DNA from: Pseudomonadota bacterium
GTDB taxonomy: Bacteria; Pseudomonadota; Gammaproteobacteria; Burkholderiales; Burkholderiaceae_C
Length of the DNA: 42,626 nucleotides
Direction of reading: 5' to 3'
Assembly (NCBI GenBank): GCA_018241225.1
Contig: JAFEEG010000034.1
Location: 1-42,626, forward strand
Under the pieces are notes generated by a model. The model made no database searches, was not told the DNA's origin, and saw nothing but the letters and a program-made list of their open reading frames with translations. Positions 17,236 to 25,592 of the stretch are shown here, one piece after another; position 1 is the first letter of the stretch; every line of letters starts with the position of its first letter. The position numbers were made by a program, and so were the translations under genes.

Positions 17236-18471
17236 TCAGAATCGCGTCGGGGAGTAGGGCATCGGATCGACGAAAGGTTGTTTGCCTTCGATGAGGTCGG
17301 CCACTAGGCGCCCGCTGACCGGTCCCAGTGTGAAACCTTGGTGCGCGTGGCCAAAGTTGAACCATAGGCCGGGATGCTTAGGCGCAGCACCAATGACAGG
17401 CTTCATGTCCACTGTGCATGGACGGTTGCCGAGCCACGGCTCATCTTCCACAGGGTCCGGCAGATCGACCAACTCGCGAGCCACAGCCTCGGCCTTGCTC
17501 AGTTGCACCGGTGTGGAAGGAGCATCAATGCGTGCGAATTCCGCCCCGGTCGTGATGCGCATGCCAGCCGCCATTGGCACGACAGCCAATCCGCGCTCTG
17601 CATCCAATATCGGCAGCCTCAAGCCCGGGCCGCCGCGGTAGTGACGGTGATAGCCGCGCTTGATGAATAGCGGAAGCCGGTATCCAAGGCTTGTGGTCAA
17701 CTTGTCCGCCCAGGGGCCAAGCGCGAGTACCGCATGACGCGCGTGAATGGGACCGTCACTCGTGTCTGCGTGCCAGCTACTACCGTATTGGCGCAGACTG
17801 GCTGCGTCGCCCTGAAAGACTTGGCCGCCGAGGGCCTTGAACCGTTGCACGTAGTGATCCACCAGGGCGCCTGGGTCGTTCACTGTCCAAGGGTCTAGCC
17901 AATGCACTGCGCCCGCTAGCCTCGCGCGCAGCCCCGGCTCAGCCTTGCTCAATGCGTCGCCGTCGAGAACAGCGTGGTGAACGCCATACCGTAGAAGCAA
18001 ATCGTTTGCCCGAGCGGCCGCGACATCAAGCGCCGCTTGAGTACGAAAGACAAAACGGTAACCCTCCTTGCGAACCAGGCTGGATGCGTCTGATTCAACT
18101 ATGAGTTCATCGTGCTCAGTTAGGCAATGTTCAATCAGCCGACTGTAGTCGAGAGCAATTCGAGGGTAGCGAGCGGGTGAAGATAAGTGCCAGTACCGCG
18201 CCAAACGCGGGGCGACTCCGAGAAGTGCGTCAAGGTGGTAGTTGACGTCAATACCCCGCTTGAAGGCCACATCGAATATGGCTGACCACTCGCGCGGGAA
18301 GGCATATGGCTCGACGGCTTCTCTTTGGATGATGCCGGCATTGCCGTAGGAGGTTTCGCGGCCCGGTGTCTGCCTATCGATCAACGCCACCGAGTGGCCT
18401 CGACGCGCAAGCTGCAAGGCGGTGCATACGCCGACCATGCCAGCACCAAGAACCACTACATCTGTGGGCAT
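17236..18471 (-). CDS. FAD-dependent amino-acid oxidoreductase (DadA/DAO family)
   Basis: A 411-residue flavoprotein. The N-terminal dinucleotide-binding motif VVVLGAGMVGVCTALQLARRGH is followed by an acidic residue in LIDRQ, then a SYGNAG segment typical of D-amino acid dehydrogenases. The C-terminal GHAHQGFTLGP stretch closes the FAD site. The likely reaction is oxidative deamination of a (D-)amino acid to an imine, then an oxo acid. It sits 14 bases after a RidA gene in the same transcript, which fits, since RidA hydrolyses the reactive imine. The amino-acid substrate cannot be read from the sequence. Confidence 0.88.
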   Translation of the reverse strand: MPTDVVVLGAGMVGVCTALQLARRGHSVALIDRQTPGRETSYGNAGIIQREAVEPYAFPREWSAIFDVAFKRGIDVNYHLDALLGVAPRLARYWHLSSPARYPRIALDYSRLIEHCLTEHDELIVESDASSLVRKEGYRFVFRTQAALDVAAARANDLLLRYGVHHAVLDGDALSKAEPGLRARLAGAVHWLDPWTVNDPGALVDHYVQRFKALGGQVFQGDAASLRQYGSSWHADTSDGPIHARHAVLALGPWADKLTTSLGYRLPLFIKRGYHRHYRGGPGLRLPILDAERGLAVVPMAAGMRITTGAEFARIDAPSTPVQLSKAEAVARELVDLPDPVEDEPWLGNRPCTVDMKPVIGAAPKHPGLWFNFGHAHQGFTLGPVSGRLVADLIEGKQPFVDPMPYSPTRF

Positions 18472-18485
18472 GTGGCGGAGATGAA

Positions 18486-18839
18486 CTAGTTGCGCTGAGC
18501 CGCAACGACCGTGACTTCCAACAGCGCGCCCGGCGCCAGCAACCGAGCGACGACGGTCGTGCGTACGGGAAGAGGATCCTTGAAGTGCTTGCGGTACTCG
18601 GCATTGAACGAGGCAAAGTCCGCCTCATCCACCAAATGCGCGGCCACCTGCACAACATCGTCAAGACCCAGGCCGGCCGTGCGCAACGTGTCGTCTATAC
18701 GCTTGAGCACCAGAGCGGTCTGGGCTGCAATCCCCTCAGGGATGCTGCCATCCTCAGCGAACGCCATTTCGCCGGAAAGAAACGCGAGCCCTTTAGCGAG
18801 CCGTAGTTTGGAGAAGGGGAGTGCAGGTGCTTGGGCCAT
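18486..18839 (-). CDS. RidA family protein (reactive imine/enamine deaminase)
   Basis: A 117-residue YjgF/YER057c/UK114 family protein. It has the conserved PVRTTVVARL and ALLEVTVVA stretches near the C-terminus, which supply the active-site Arg and Glu, and the GLGLDDVVQVAAHL segment in the middle. RidA proteins hydrolyse enamine/imine intermediates to ketones and ammonia, which matches the amino-acid oxidoreductase gene downstream. The ATG at 18839 gives the normal family length. The frame is open further upstream, but that would include the candidate operator at 18898-18921. Confidence 0.92.
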   Translation of the reverse strand: MAQAPALPFSKLRLAKGLAFLSGEMAFAEDGSIPEGIAAQTALVLKRIDDTLRTAGLGLDDVVQVAAHLVDEADFASFNAEYRKHFKDPLPVRTTVVARLLAPGALLEVTVVAAQRN

Positions 18840-18897
18840 GTGGAGCGTCCTTCGTTGTGAGCGACAGATTATCGACGGCCACAAGCAACTACTTCTA

Positions 18898-18921
18898 GCA
18901 ATAAACGCAAAATTCAATTGC
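18898..18921. promoter_or_regulatory. Candidate LysR-regulator operator, GCAAT-N14-ATTGC
   Basis: A dyad GCAAT-N14-ATTGC (extended by one pair to AGCAAT/ATTGCT) lies about 60 bases upstream of the ridA start. The same dyad, with identical spacing, occurs upstream of the LysR gene and the divergent Bug gene at 19903-19926. This is the behaviour expected of a shared operator. Assignment to this LysR protein is inferred. Confidence 0.5.
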
Positions 18922-18945
18922 TGATTTCGCAACGGAGAGACTTTT

Positions 18946-19872
18946 CTAACCTTCCTTGCGAAGTACTTCGCGCAGGTGATCTATGAAAGCCCGACAGGCG
19001 CCAGGCAGCATGCGGCCAGCCATCGTTTGCACCTCGAAATGTCGCTCGTTCATCTCTCGGTCGCGCAGGGGGATAGCGACCACGAGGTTCGTCTTCAGCC
19101 GGGACCGCAGCGCCGCCTCACCGCTGAGAGTGACTCCGCCCCCGGCGGCTGCAAATGAAATCATGGCATCAAGCCGGTTGCTGAGGAGCGCCGGCTCACA
19201 CTGCAGTCCTTGACGGCTGCAACTGATGTCAAAAAGTTGCCGAAGGCTCGATTGGACGTCAGGCAGTGCCATGGGATAGCCCACCAGCTGAGACAGCGCG
19301 AGCTGCCGCCTCGATGCAAGAGGGTGGTCTTTCGCCATGATTGCGAGGATGGGCGACGGATGGCGCAACTCGACATTGATGCCCCGCTCCGAACTCGTGC
19401 TCAAAGTGAACCCGATGTCCACATCGCCGTCTCGTACCAGCGTCGGAATTTCGGCCTGCACTCGAACCTCCAAGCCGAAGCGAATTCCCGCGTACTCGCG
19501 TTGAAACTCAGCGATCAGGTTAGGGACGAATTCGGAGGCAAAGCCCTCGGTACTTGCGACGCGTACCCACCCGGTCTGCAAGCCACGCAGCGCCTTGATG
19601 TCATCGGTCACCCTCTCGATGTCCTGCCAAGCGCGCTTTGCGTGTGCAGCCAGCAATTCTCCCGCTGCGTTGGGCACCATCCCACGAGCTCGACGTTCGA
19701 ACAGCAGGGTATTGAGTTCACTTTCCAGTTTGGCGATATGTCTACTGACGGCTGACGGCGCCACGTTCATACGCTCGGCCGCGGCAGTGACAGAGCCAGT
19801 GCGCACGACCTCCAGAAAGTGGCGGACCGCGGCTTCCTGCAATACACGTGGACTTACGGATGGGCTGGACAC
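18946..19872 (-). CDS. LysR-family transcriptional regulator
   Basis: The N-terminal winged helix-turn-helix (about residues 12-72) includes RHFLEVVRTGSVTAAAE and PSAVSRHIAKLE, the LysR signature; an effector-binding domain makes up the rest. I chose a GTG at 19872 because AAGGGG sits 6 bases before it, giving 308 residues. The ATG at 19923 has no Shine-Dalgarno and would place the candidate operator inside the coding region. The gene lies between the ridA/oxidoreductase pair and the divergent Bug/amidase pair, so it probably controls both. The inducer is unknown. Confidence 0.92.
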   Translation of the reverse strand: MSSPSVSPRVLQEAAVRHFLEVVRTGSVTAAAERMNVAPSAVSRHIAKLESELNTLLFERRARGMVPNAAGELLAAHAKRAWQDIERVTDDIKALRGLQTGWVRVASTEGFASEFVPNLIAEFQREYAGIRFGLEVRVQAEIPTLVRDGDVDIGFTLSTSSERGINVELRHPSPILAIMAKDHPLASRRQLALSQLVGYPMALPDVQSSLRQLFDISCSRQGLQCEPALLSNRLDAMISFAAAGGGVTLSGEAALRSRLKTNLVVAIPLRDREMNERHFEVQTMAGRMLPGACRAFIDHLREVLRKEG

Positions 19873-19902
19873 GGGTAACCCCTTATATGAATTCACCTTT
19901 TC

Positions 19903-19926
19903 GCAATGAACGGTTCCAAACATTGC
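19903..19926. promoter_or_regulatory. Candidate LysR-regulator operator, GCAAT-N14-ATTGC
   Basis: The second copy of the GCAAT-N14-ATTGC dyad lies in the divergent gap between the LysR gene and the Bug-type binding-protein gene, where an autoregulatory LysR site is expected. A further ATTGC follows at 19928-19932. Confidence 0.5.
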
Positions 19927-19996
19927 TATTGCTGGGAGGGATGAGCATTTTTACGATGGTGACTCAGCGGCGCAACCCCCACCCCCACTCATAGCC

Positions 19997-20989
19997 ATGG
20001 ACATGCAAAACCACTTCCTACACTCTGTCGTCGGTCTCTCCGTTGTTCTCGCCATGGGGCTGAGTGCGTCAGGCGCCGCGGCCGAAGACGCCTATCCCTC
20101 TCGACCAGTGACCCTAGTCGTGCCTTTCCCGCCAGGCGGTGCCGGCGACGCGCAAGCGCGGGTAATCGGCCAGAAACTCAGCGAGCAACTGGGTCAACCC
20201 GTCGTCATTGACAACCGTCCTGGTGCCGGCACTGCCATCGGCGCCGCCTACGTGGCCAACGCGAAGCCGGACGGATACACGCTTCTGATGAGCTCCAACT
20301 CAACGTATACGCTCAACCCGGCGATTCGCAAATCGCTGCCCTACGACCCCCTGAAGAGCTTCCAGCCAATCGGCATCGTCGGCCGCGTCGGCCTTGTCTT
20401 GCTTGCGAACGCAAACGTCCCGGTCAACAACGCGAAGGAGTTGGTCAGCGCTGTCAAAGCAGCGCCAGACAAGTATTCCTATGCCTCGTTTGGCTCGGGC
20501 ACCAGCTCACACTTCGCCGCCGAACTGGCTCTCCAGGCCATGGACATCAAACTTACCCATGTGCCCTACAAAGGCAGCGGCCCGGCGATGACGGACCTGC
20601 TCGGTGGCCAAGTGCCCTTTGCCTTCGACACCGTGACAGCTGCTGCGCCTCAGATCAAATCGGGTAAAGCCAAGGCTATCGCGGTGACTTCATCCAAACG
20701 GCTTCCGTTGCTGCCGAGCGTGCCAACGTTTGCCGAATCAGGCTACCCGGGCGTCGCGATGGATAGTTGGACTATGGTTGTCGGTCCGCGTGGATTGCCC
20801 GCCCCCGTAAGGGCTAAGCTTGAAAAAGCTCTAAGTGAATCCATCGCCGACGCGTCTGTGCGTTCAAAGTTGTCCGAGCAGGGCGTGGAGCCTGGCTTCG
20901 TCGGCTCTGCCCAAGCAACCACCCAGCTTGAAGCTGAGATTCCGCTGATGCGAGCCATTGCCTCGCGGGCCAACATTCAGCCTGACTGA
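19997..20989 (+). CDS. Bug-family (TctC) periplasmic solute-binding protein
   Basis: A 330-residue tripartite tricarboxylate transporter-type receptor. A signal peptide (hydrophobic SVVGLSVVLAMGLSASG, ending at about AAAE) precedes the hallmark YPSRPVTLVVPFPPGG, a DNRPGAG motif and KPDGYTLL. Members bind small carboxylates or amides in the periplasm. The membrane partners TctA/TctB are not nearby, as is common for Bug proteins in Burkholderiales. The amidase gene begins 19 bases later, so the ligand is probably the amidase substrate or a related compound. An ATG two codons later is an alternative start. Confidence 0.93.
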   Translation: MDMQNHFLHSVVGLSVVLAMGLSASGAAAEDAYPSRPVTLVVPFPPGGAGDAQARVIGQKLSEQLGQPVVIDNRPGAGTAIGAAYVANAKPDGYTLLMSSNSTYTLNPAIRKSLPYDPLKSFQPIGIVGRVGLVLLANANVPVNNAKELVSAVKAAPDKYSYASFGSGTSSHFAAELALQAMDIKLTHVPYKGSGPAMTDLLGGQVPFAFDTVTAAAPQIKSGKAKAIAVTSSKRLPLLPSVPTFAESGYPGVAMDSWTMVVGPRGLPAPVRAKLEKALSESIADASVRSKLSEQGVEPGFVGSAQATTQLEAEIPLMRAIASRANIQPD

Positions 20990-21008
20990 TTCAGAGCGAC
21001 GCCAAGCC

Positions 21009-22580
21009 ATGCCTGAAAGCTCTCGAGACAATGCAGTGAAAGACACATTCCATTCCGACGCGCTCGTCGAACGCTCGGCAGTCGATTTGCGAAGCTTGAT
21101 TGGCGCGAAGGAAATCTCGCCAGTTGAACTGCTTGAGGCGTGTATCGGACGCATCGAGACAGTCAACCCGTTCATCAATGCTGTTACAGCCACATGCTTT
21201 GAACGGGCACGCAATGAGGCCCGTGTCGCAGAACAGGCGGTTCTCAAAGGAGAGCCGCTTGGCCTGTTGCATGGACTGCCACTCGGTGTGAAAGATCTGG
21301 AGCCGACCGCAGGACTCCTGACCACCTTTGGCTCGCCGGCCTTTCGCGGCCACGTGCCGGACCACGACATTGAACTTGTCGCTCGCCTGCGCCGCGCCGG
21401 TGCGATCGTCGCGGCCAAGACAAACGTGCCCGAGATGGGAGCGGGTGCCAACACGCGCAATCCAGTTTGGGGGGCAACAGGTAATCCGTTCAATCCCAAC
21501 TTGAACGCAGGGGGCTCGTCTGGAGGCTCAGCTGCCGCATTGGCATGCGACATGCTCCCCGTCTGTACGGGCTCCGATACTGGCGGGTCGCTACGCATAC
21601 CTGCATCGAAATGCGGCATCGTCGGATTTCGGCCTTCGCCAGGCGTCATCCCGAGTGTGCGAAAGCTTCTCGGCTGGACCCCGCTCTCGGTTGTCGGTCC
21701 GATGGGGCGCTCCGTCGAAGACGCGTGCCTTCAGATGGCGGCCACCGCAGGGATGCACGCTGGTGATCCTCTCAGCTACCCACTGGATCCGCTGGCCTTC
21801 CTAAGGCCCCACGCAGCTGAGCTTGGCAGACTGCGCGTCGCCTACACGACCGACTTCGGCGTCTGCGATGTCGATCCCGATATTCGCAGCACCCTTGCCT
21901 CGAAAATTGCTGCCATGAGGCATCTCTTCGCGCGCTGTGATGAGGTGCAGTTCGACTTGGGTGATGTACACCGTTGCTTCGATGTACTCCGCGCCGAAGC
22001 CTTCGTCGCGGGTATGCGGGATGCTTACGAAAAGAATCCGGAAAGCCTTGGCGTCAACCCTCGTGCCAACTACGAAATGGGCGCCGCGATGAGCCTGCTT
22101 GACGCCGCGTGGGCGCAGTCTGAGCAGACCCGGATACTGCAGAAATTCCAGCGCACCTTCGCAGAATACGATCTTGTTCTGTCACCAACGACGCCTGTCT
22201 CGCCCTTCCCATGGACTCAACCGCATGCGCGAACCATCGACGGCAAGGAACAAACCAACTACTACCGCTGGTTGGCGCTAACCTATCTAGTTACTCTCAC
22301 AACGCACCCAGCGATGTCGCTTCCCTGCGGCACCGATAGCAAGGGGATGCCCTTCGGGCTACAAGTTGTCGGGCCATTTCGTGGCGACCTGCAAGTTCTG
22401 GAGGCCTCGCTTGCGTTGGAGAAGGCCTTCGCGGTCGATCCGATGCTAAGACGTCCTCGCCCTGATTTAACGGCATTGGTCATGCCGGAACCAAGGCTGG
22501 ATTCGATCGTCTCGGCTCCTCGTCCTGATGCCGAAAGAAATGTTGACGCTAGCAACAGCGGAAATGCATCGGTTGTATAG
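21009..22580 (+). CDS. Amidase (amidase signature family)
   Basis: A 523-residue amidase-signature hydrolase. The Ser-cisSer-Lys triad is visible as Lys95 (GVKDLEP), Ser170 (GGSSGGSAAA) and Ser194 (GSDTGGSLR), with the 75- and 24-residue spacing seen in GatA-type enzymes. It would hydrolyse an amide bond of an imported compound. The context suggests it releases an amino acid or amine for the oxidoreductase/RidA pair under the same regulator. I chose the ATG at 21009, just after the Bug stop, because the frame's earlier codons overlap that gene. Substrate unknown. Confidence 0.92.
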   Translation: MPESSRDNAVKDTFHSDALVERSAVDLRSLIGAKEISPVELLEACIGRIETVNPFINAVTATCFERARNEARVAEQAVLKGEPLGLLHGLPLGVKDLEPTAGLLTTFGSPAFRGHVPDHDIELVARLRRAGAIVAAKTNVPEMGAGANTRNPVWGATGNPFNPNLNAGGSSGGSAAALACDMLPVCTGSDTGGSLRIPASKCGIVGFRPSPGVIPSVRKLLGWTPLSVVGPMGRSVEDACLQMAATAGMHAGDPLSYPLDPLAFLRPHAAELGRLRVAYTTDFGVCDVDPDIRSTLASKIAAMRHLFARCDEVQFDLGDVHRCFDVLRAEAFVAGMRDAYEKNPESLGVNPRANYEMGAAMSLLDAAWAQSEQTRILQKFQRTFAEYDLVLSPTTPVSPFPWTQPHARTIDGKEQTNYYRWLALTYLVTLTTHPAMSLPCGTDSKGMPFGLQVVGPFRGDLQVLEASLALEKAFAVDPMLRRPRPDLTALVMPEPRLDSIVSAPRPDAERNVDASNSGNASVV

Positions 22581-23366
22581 GCGTGCAGACGAAGACGACA
22601 TCGGAAAACTGCAGGCTTATCAGCACCCACTCACCTGTGTAGAGCGGGCTCTTTCTTCACTACCAGTGCAGTCTCCCGGCTTCCTACGAAGAATAGCCCG
22701 TGTGCACCGAAGGTGGTCGAAGCACGGCCGTATGCGCGGCAACCAGGTCCTGCTGGCGAGAGAGGCGGGCATCCTGGTCTTCCGCCGGCCGCTTGATGAT
22801 CACACTGTGCTCGGCGAAGCAATCCGGGAGCGGAATGCAGTCGAGTCCTGCCTCAAGAATGGAAGGCACAGGTATCGGTCCTTCGGCCCGACCGCGATGA
22901 GGATCTCGCACGAATTCTCCTTGCCGACAAGGCTCGCTTCTGGATCACGATTCCCTAGGCAGAAAGTAGCGCCGCCGCGCATCTCGGCTATACGGCCAGT
23001 TCTTGGACGAGCAGCGGAAGACTGTTCGGGCCGTCTTCATGTCTACAAGTCCATCTTTGCAATCGCGCGACTTCGCGTGGTCACCCGCAAGGGGTCCACA
23101 TCGAGGGTGCCACGGTTGGGTCGTGAGTTCTGAAGCCCACGGCAGGCTTGTGCCCAGTTGAATCCTGCCTGCCAGTGGGGCGGCGAAGATTTCAACCGAC
23201 AATTGCAGCCGAGCCACCGACTGCAATCAATTGCGTCTGAACGAGAGAGGCCGCGGCAAGTAGATGCCGTCGGCCGCGACGACCGGCTCGCAGGCCGCCC
23301 GCTCAACAGTTGCGCCCCAATCTTGACGGCACAAGTGCGCAACATTGACGATACCCAAGAGCGCTT
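22581..23366. other. Gap of about 790 bases between the amidase and the element block, no supported gene
   Basis: Open frames exist on both strands, for example plus 22528-23133 and minus 22945-23226, but none has a recognisable domain, a ribosome-binding site or a consistent coding character. The stretch separates a catabolic island from plasmid-type genes, so it is a plausible junction holding decayed sequence. I could not identify a transposase fragment or attachment site. Confidence 0.35.
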
Positions 23367-23720
23367 TCAGGCCTGGGCTTGGATCGGAACGGGCACCATG
23401 TCGTTGATGGTGATCCTTCCCTTCACGATCTCGCCCTCATCAGAGAAGAGCGCCACGACCACGCGCTCCACCCACTTGGAGCGGAACTTCGCGGGCACGA
23501 ACAGCAGCGAGCGCGCGGCCGGCTGCTCGAAGGTGAGTTCGAGCGCAGTTGCCAGCCAACGTGCGCTCACCGGCGGCTTCATGCCCGGCTCGGACTTGAT
23601 GATCAATGCGGCGGTCTCTCCGCGCTCCATGGTTGCGAAGTCGGTGATGACCAGCTGGCCATCCTTCGGGCGAGGCTTGTGCGAAGGATCGGGCCACCAG
23701 GCGGCTTGAGGACTGTTCAT
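23367..23720 (-). CDS. Hypothetical protein of the element block
   Basis: A 117-residue soluble protein from the ATG at 23720, with no signal peptide or membrane span. It contains LVITDFATMERGETAALIIK, then RSLLFVPAKFRSKWVERVVVALF and a KGRITINDMVPVPIQ tail, a pattern of alternating strands suggesting a beta-rich fold. I do not recognise the family. It follows the exported protein gene by 20 bases on the same strand and is the last gene of the block. Confidence 0.6.
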   Translation of the reverse strand: MNSPQAAWWPDPSHKPRPKDGQLVITDFATMERGETAALIIKSEPGMKPPVSARWLATALELTFEQPAARSLLFVPAKFRSKWVERVVVALFSDEGEIVKGRITINDMVPVPIQAQA

Positions 23721-23740
23721 GTGCGCAGGTCTTCCAGAGA

Positions 23741-25033
23741 TCAGCGGTTGACGGCGCGTTGGTTCGCCGCGATGAGTTGAGGCATCAGCTCGGCGCGCAC
23801 GGCGGCCTGAGCTGCGTTGGATTCGATGACAGACGAGACGACCTGGCGGTCCAGGCCGAGCGACTTCATCCAGGCGTCCATGGCCAGCAGGCGCACGTTC
23901 TCGCGCGCGATGTCCGTGTCGGACATTTGCAGCAGGCGCAGGTGCCAATCGGCGTTCATGTAGCGGCGCTGCGTCTCCAGCACGATGAGCTCGGCCATGG
24001 AGATGCCCTTGCTCGACCAGTTCGGCACGTTGTCGTTCAGGTACTGCTGCACGAAGGCGGCGTCATCGCTCTTGAGCATCTGCTGCACCATGGGGATCAG
24101 TTCTGCCTTGGCAGCCAGCAGGTTCGCCTGGGCCTCCTGCGGGTACTTGGCCACGCTCATGCGGGCTTGGTAGGCGTCCTCCAGGGCGAGGTACTGGCGG
24201 CCGGCGTCCGAGTTGCGCTGTGCCTTGGTGAGGTCCTTCAGCTGCAGGGGCTGGTCCAGGTTGCGCATGAGGGCACGGATGGCCGTGCCTTCGGCGCCGG
24301 CGAGATCCACGGTGAGCTTTCGCTTCACGACACGCCCGTCGTCGTTCGCCTGGGGACCATCGAAGAGCGTGGAAGCTCGAACGTCAGCGTTCGGGAAACC
24401 GGTGCTGGCGCCTGGGGAAAAGCCCGCGTCGGTGCAGGCCTGGCCACGGACACCGCCGCTGGCAAAGCTCGAGCACGCCGCCTTGGCCGCCTTGGTCGCC
24501 TCGACCTCGGGGGATCCGGCCGCGGTTCGGCGCTCGGCCACGTTGAGGACATCGTTCATGCCGCCGGAGCCGCCGGGCGCATCACGCGGCGCGCCCCCTC
24601 CCCCGCCGCCACCGGTGGCGGTGACGCCATTGCGGCTCGCCCCTGATGTGCCGATCGAGGACACCAGGACGTTGCACGGGTCGATTCCGCTGAAGCGCTC
24701 TTCGTTGCGGATCGCCGCCTGCTCGGAGGCTGTGCGCTGAGCGGACTCGCCAATCGTGCGGGCCGCACCGGTCGAGGCCTTCGAGGTGGTCTCGGCCGAA
24801 CCGGAGATCGCGCTGGCCAGACCCTTTTTCAGGTCAGAGATGTCGCGCGACAGGCTCTCGGTCTGGTCGCTGATGTCCCGGCCGAACGATTGCGTGATCT
24901 GCTGCGCGGCTTGTTGCACGGTCCCGATCAAGGCACCGTCCGTGACAGGGATCTGAGCATGCGCGCCGCCAGCGAATGCGAACAGCGCGAGCAAGAGGGC
25001 AAAGCGCAGCTGGAAGAGATGGAACAGTTTCAT
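23741..25033 (-). CDS. Exported protein of the element block, possibly conjugation-associated
   Basis: A 430-residue protein with a clear Sec signal peptide (MKLFHLFQLRFALLLALFAF..., cleavage near GGAHAQ). A mature N-terminal coiled region of polar, Gln/Ser-rich helices (about 35-100) leads to a Gly-rich linker near 140-160 and a mostly helical C-terminal half with three cysteines in its front part. The IPVTD start of the mature protein recalls VirB5/TrbJ-type minor pilins by eye, but I cannot confirm it. It lies between a small exported protein and a 117-residue protein in one co-directional cluster. Confidence 0.7.
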   Translation of the reverse strand: MKLFHLFQLRFALLLALFAFAGGAHAQIPVTDGALIGTVQQAAQQITQSFGRDISDQTESLSRDISDLKKGLASAISGSAETTSKASTGAARTIGESAQRTASEQAAIRNEERFSGIDPCNVLVSSIGTSGASRNGVTATGGGGGGGAPRDAPGGSGGMNDVLNVAERRTAAGSPEVEATKAAKAACSSFASGGVRGQACTDAGFSPGASTGFPNADVRASTLFDGPQANDDGRVVKRKLTVDLAGAEGTAIRALMRNLDQPLQLKDLTKAQRNSDAGRQYLALEDAYQARMSVAKYPQEAQANLLAAKAELIPMVQQMLKSDDAAFVQQYLNDNVPNWSSKGISMAELIVLETQRRYMNADWHLRLLQMSDTDIARENVRLLAMDAWMKSLGLDRQVVSSVIESNAAQAAVRAELMPQLIAANQRAVNR

Positions 25034-25058
25034 GAGAGAGTGGTCCGCCTAGGGTGCT

Positions 25059-25592
25059 TCAGCACTTGCCGCTGATCGCACAGGACAGCTGGTCCCACAT
25101 CGAACCCGTCGCTGCGACGGTGCCTTGATTGACGGAAGTGGTCGCGGTGTTGGCCACGGCACTGGTGGCCGCGCTGGCCACAGCCGAGCCGACGCCACTG
25201 CTGCTGTTGCCGCTGGTCAGGCCCTGGTAGATGCCCGAGTTCACCTGGTTGGTCGCCTGGCTGGTCGCCTGGTTCAGGGCCGAGCAGGCAGCGCTGGACA
25301 GCTGGTTGCTGAACTGGTTGATCACCTGGTCCATGACCCCATTCGAGCCACTGTTGGCCATCTGGGGAATGATCCGGGCGATGGTGCTGGTGACCGTCCC
25401 GTAGCAGTTGGCGGCCTGGGAGTTGGCGCTCGCCAGAGTGCTGTTGGCCTGACTCTGGCGTTGGGTGGCGCGATCGAGCGCGGACTTGCTGGCCGACGAG
25501 GCCATGCCGCAGTAGTCGGGCGCCGCTTGAGCGGCGCCGAGGTTACCCAGCGCAAGGCACAGAACCAGGCTCAGGGTCTGAGCCTTCGGCAT
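25059..25592 (-). CDS. Small exported Ser/Asn/Gln-rich protein of the element block
   Basis: From the ATG at 25592 this is 177 residues with a signal peptide (hydrophobic SLVLCLALGNLGAAQA). The mature part is rich in Ser, Asn, Gln and Ala, and has five cysteines spread along it, which suggests disulfides in the periplasm or outside. The frame is open 18 codons further up, but those overlap more of the upstream gene; even so, the chosen start overlaps it by 50 bases. No family recognised. Position next to the larger exported protein suggests both belong to the same surface or transfer apparatus. Confidence 0.65.
   Translation of the reverse strand: MPKAQTLSLVLCLALGNLGAAQAAPDYCGMASSASKSALDRATQRQSQANSTLASANSQAANCYGTVTSTIARIIPQMANSGSNGVMDQVINQFSNQLSSAACSALNQATSQATNQVNSGIYQGLTSGNSSSGVGSAVASAATSAVANTATTSVNQGTVAATGSMWDQLSCAISGKC

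Noticed and set aside
22528..23133. 201-residue plus-strand frame after the amidase
   Set aside because: It overlaps the amidase end, has no ribosome-binding site, and its composition resembles non-coding sequence.
23759..24646. 295-residue plus-strand frame opposite the exported protein
   Set aside because: The minus-strand gene has a clear signal peptide and operon spacing; the plus frame is a His/Arg-rich shadow.
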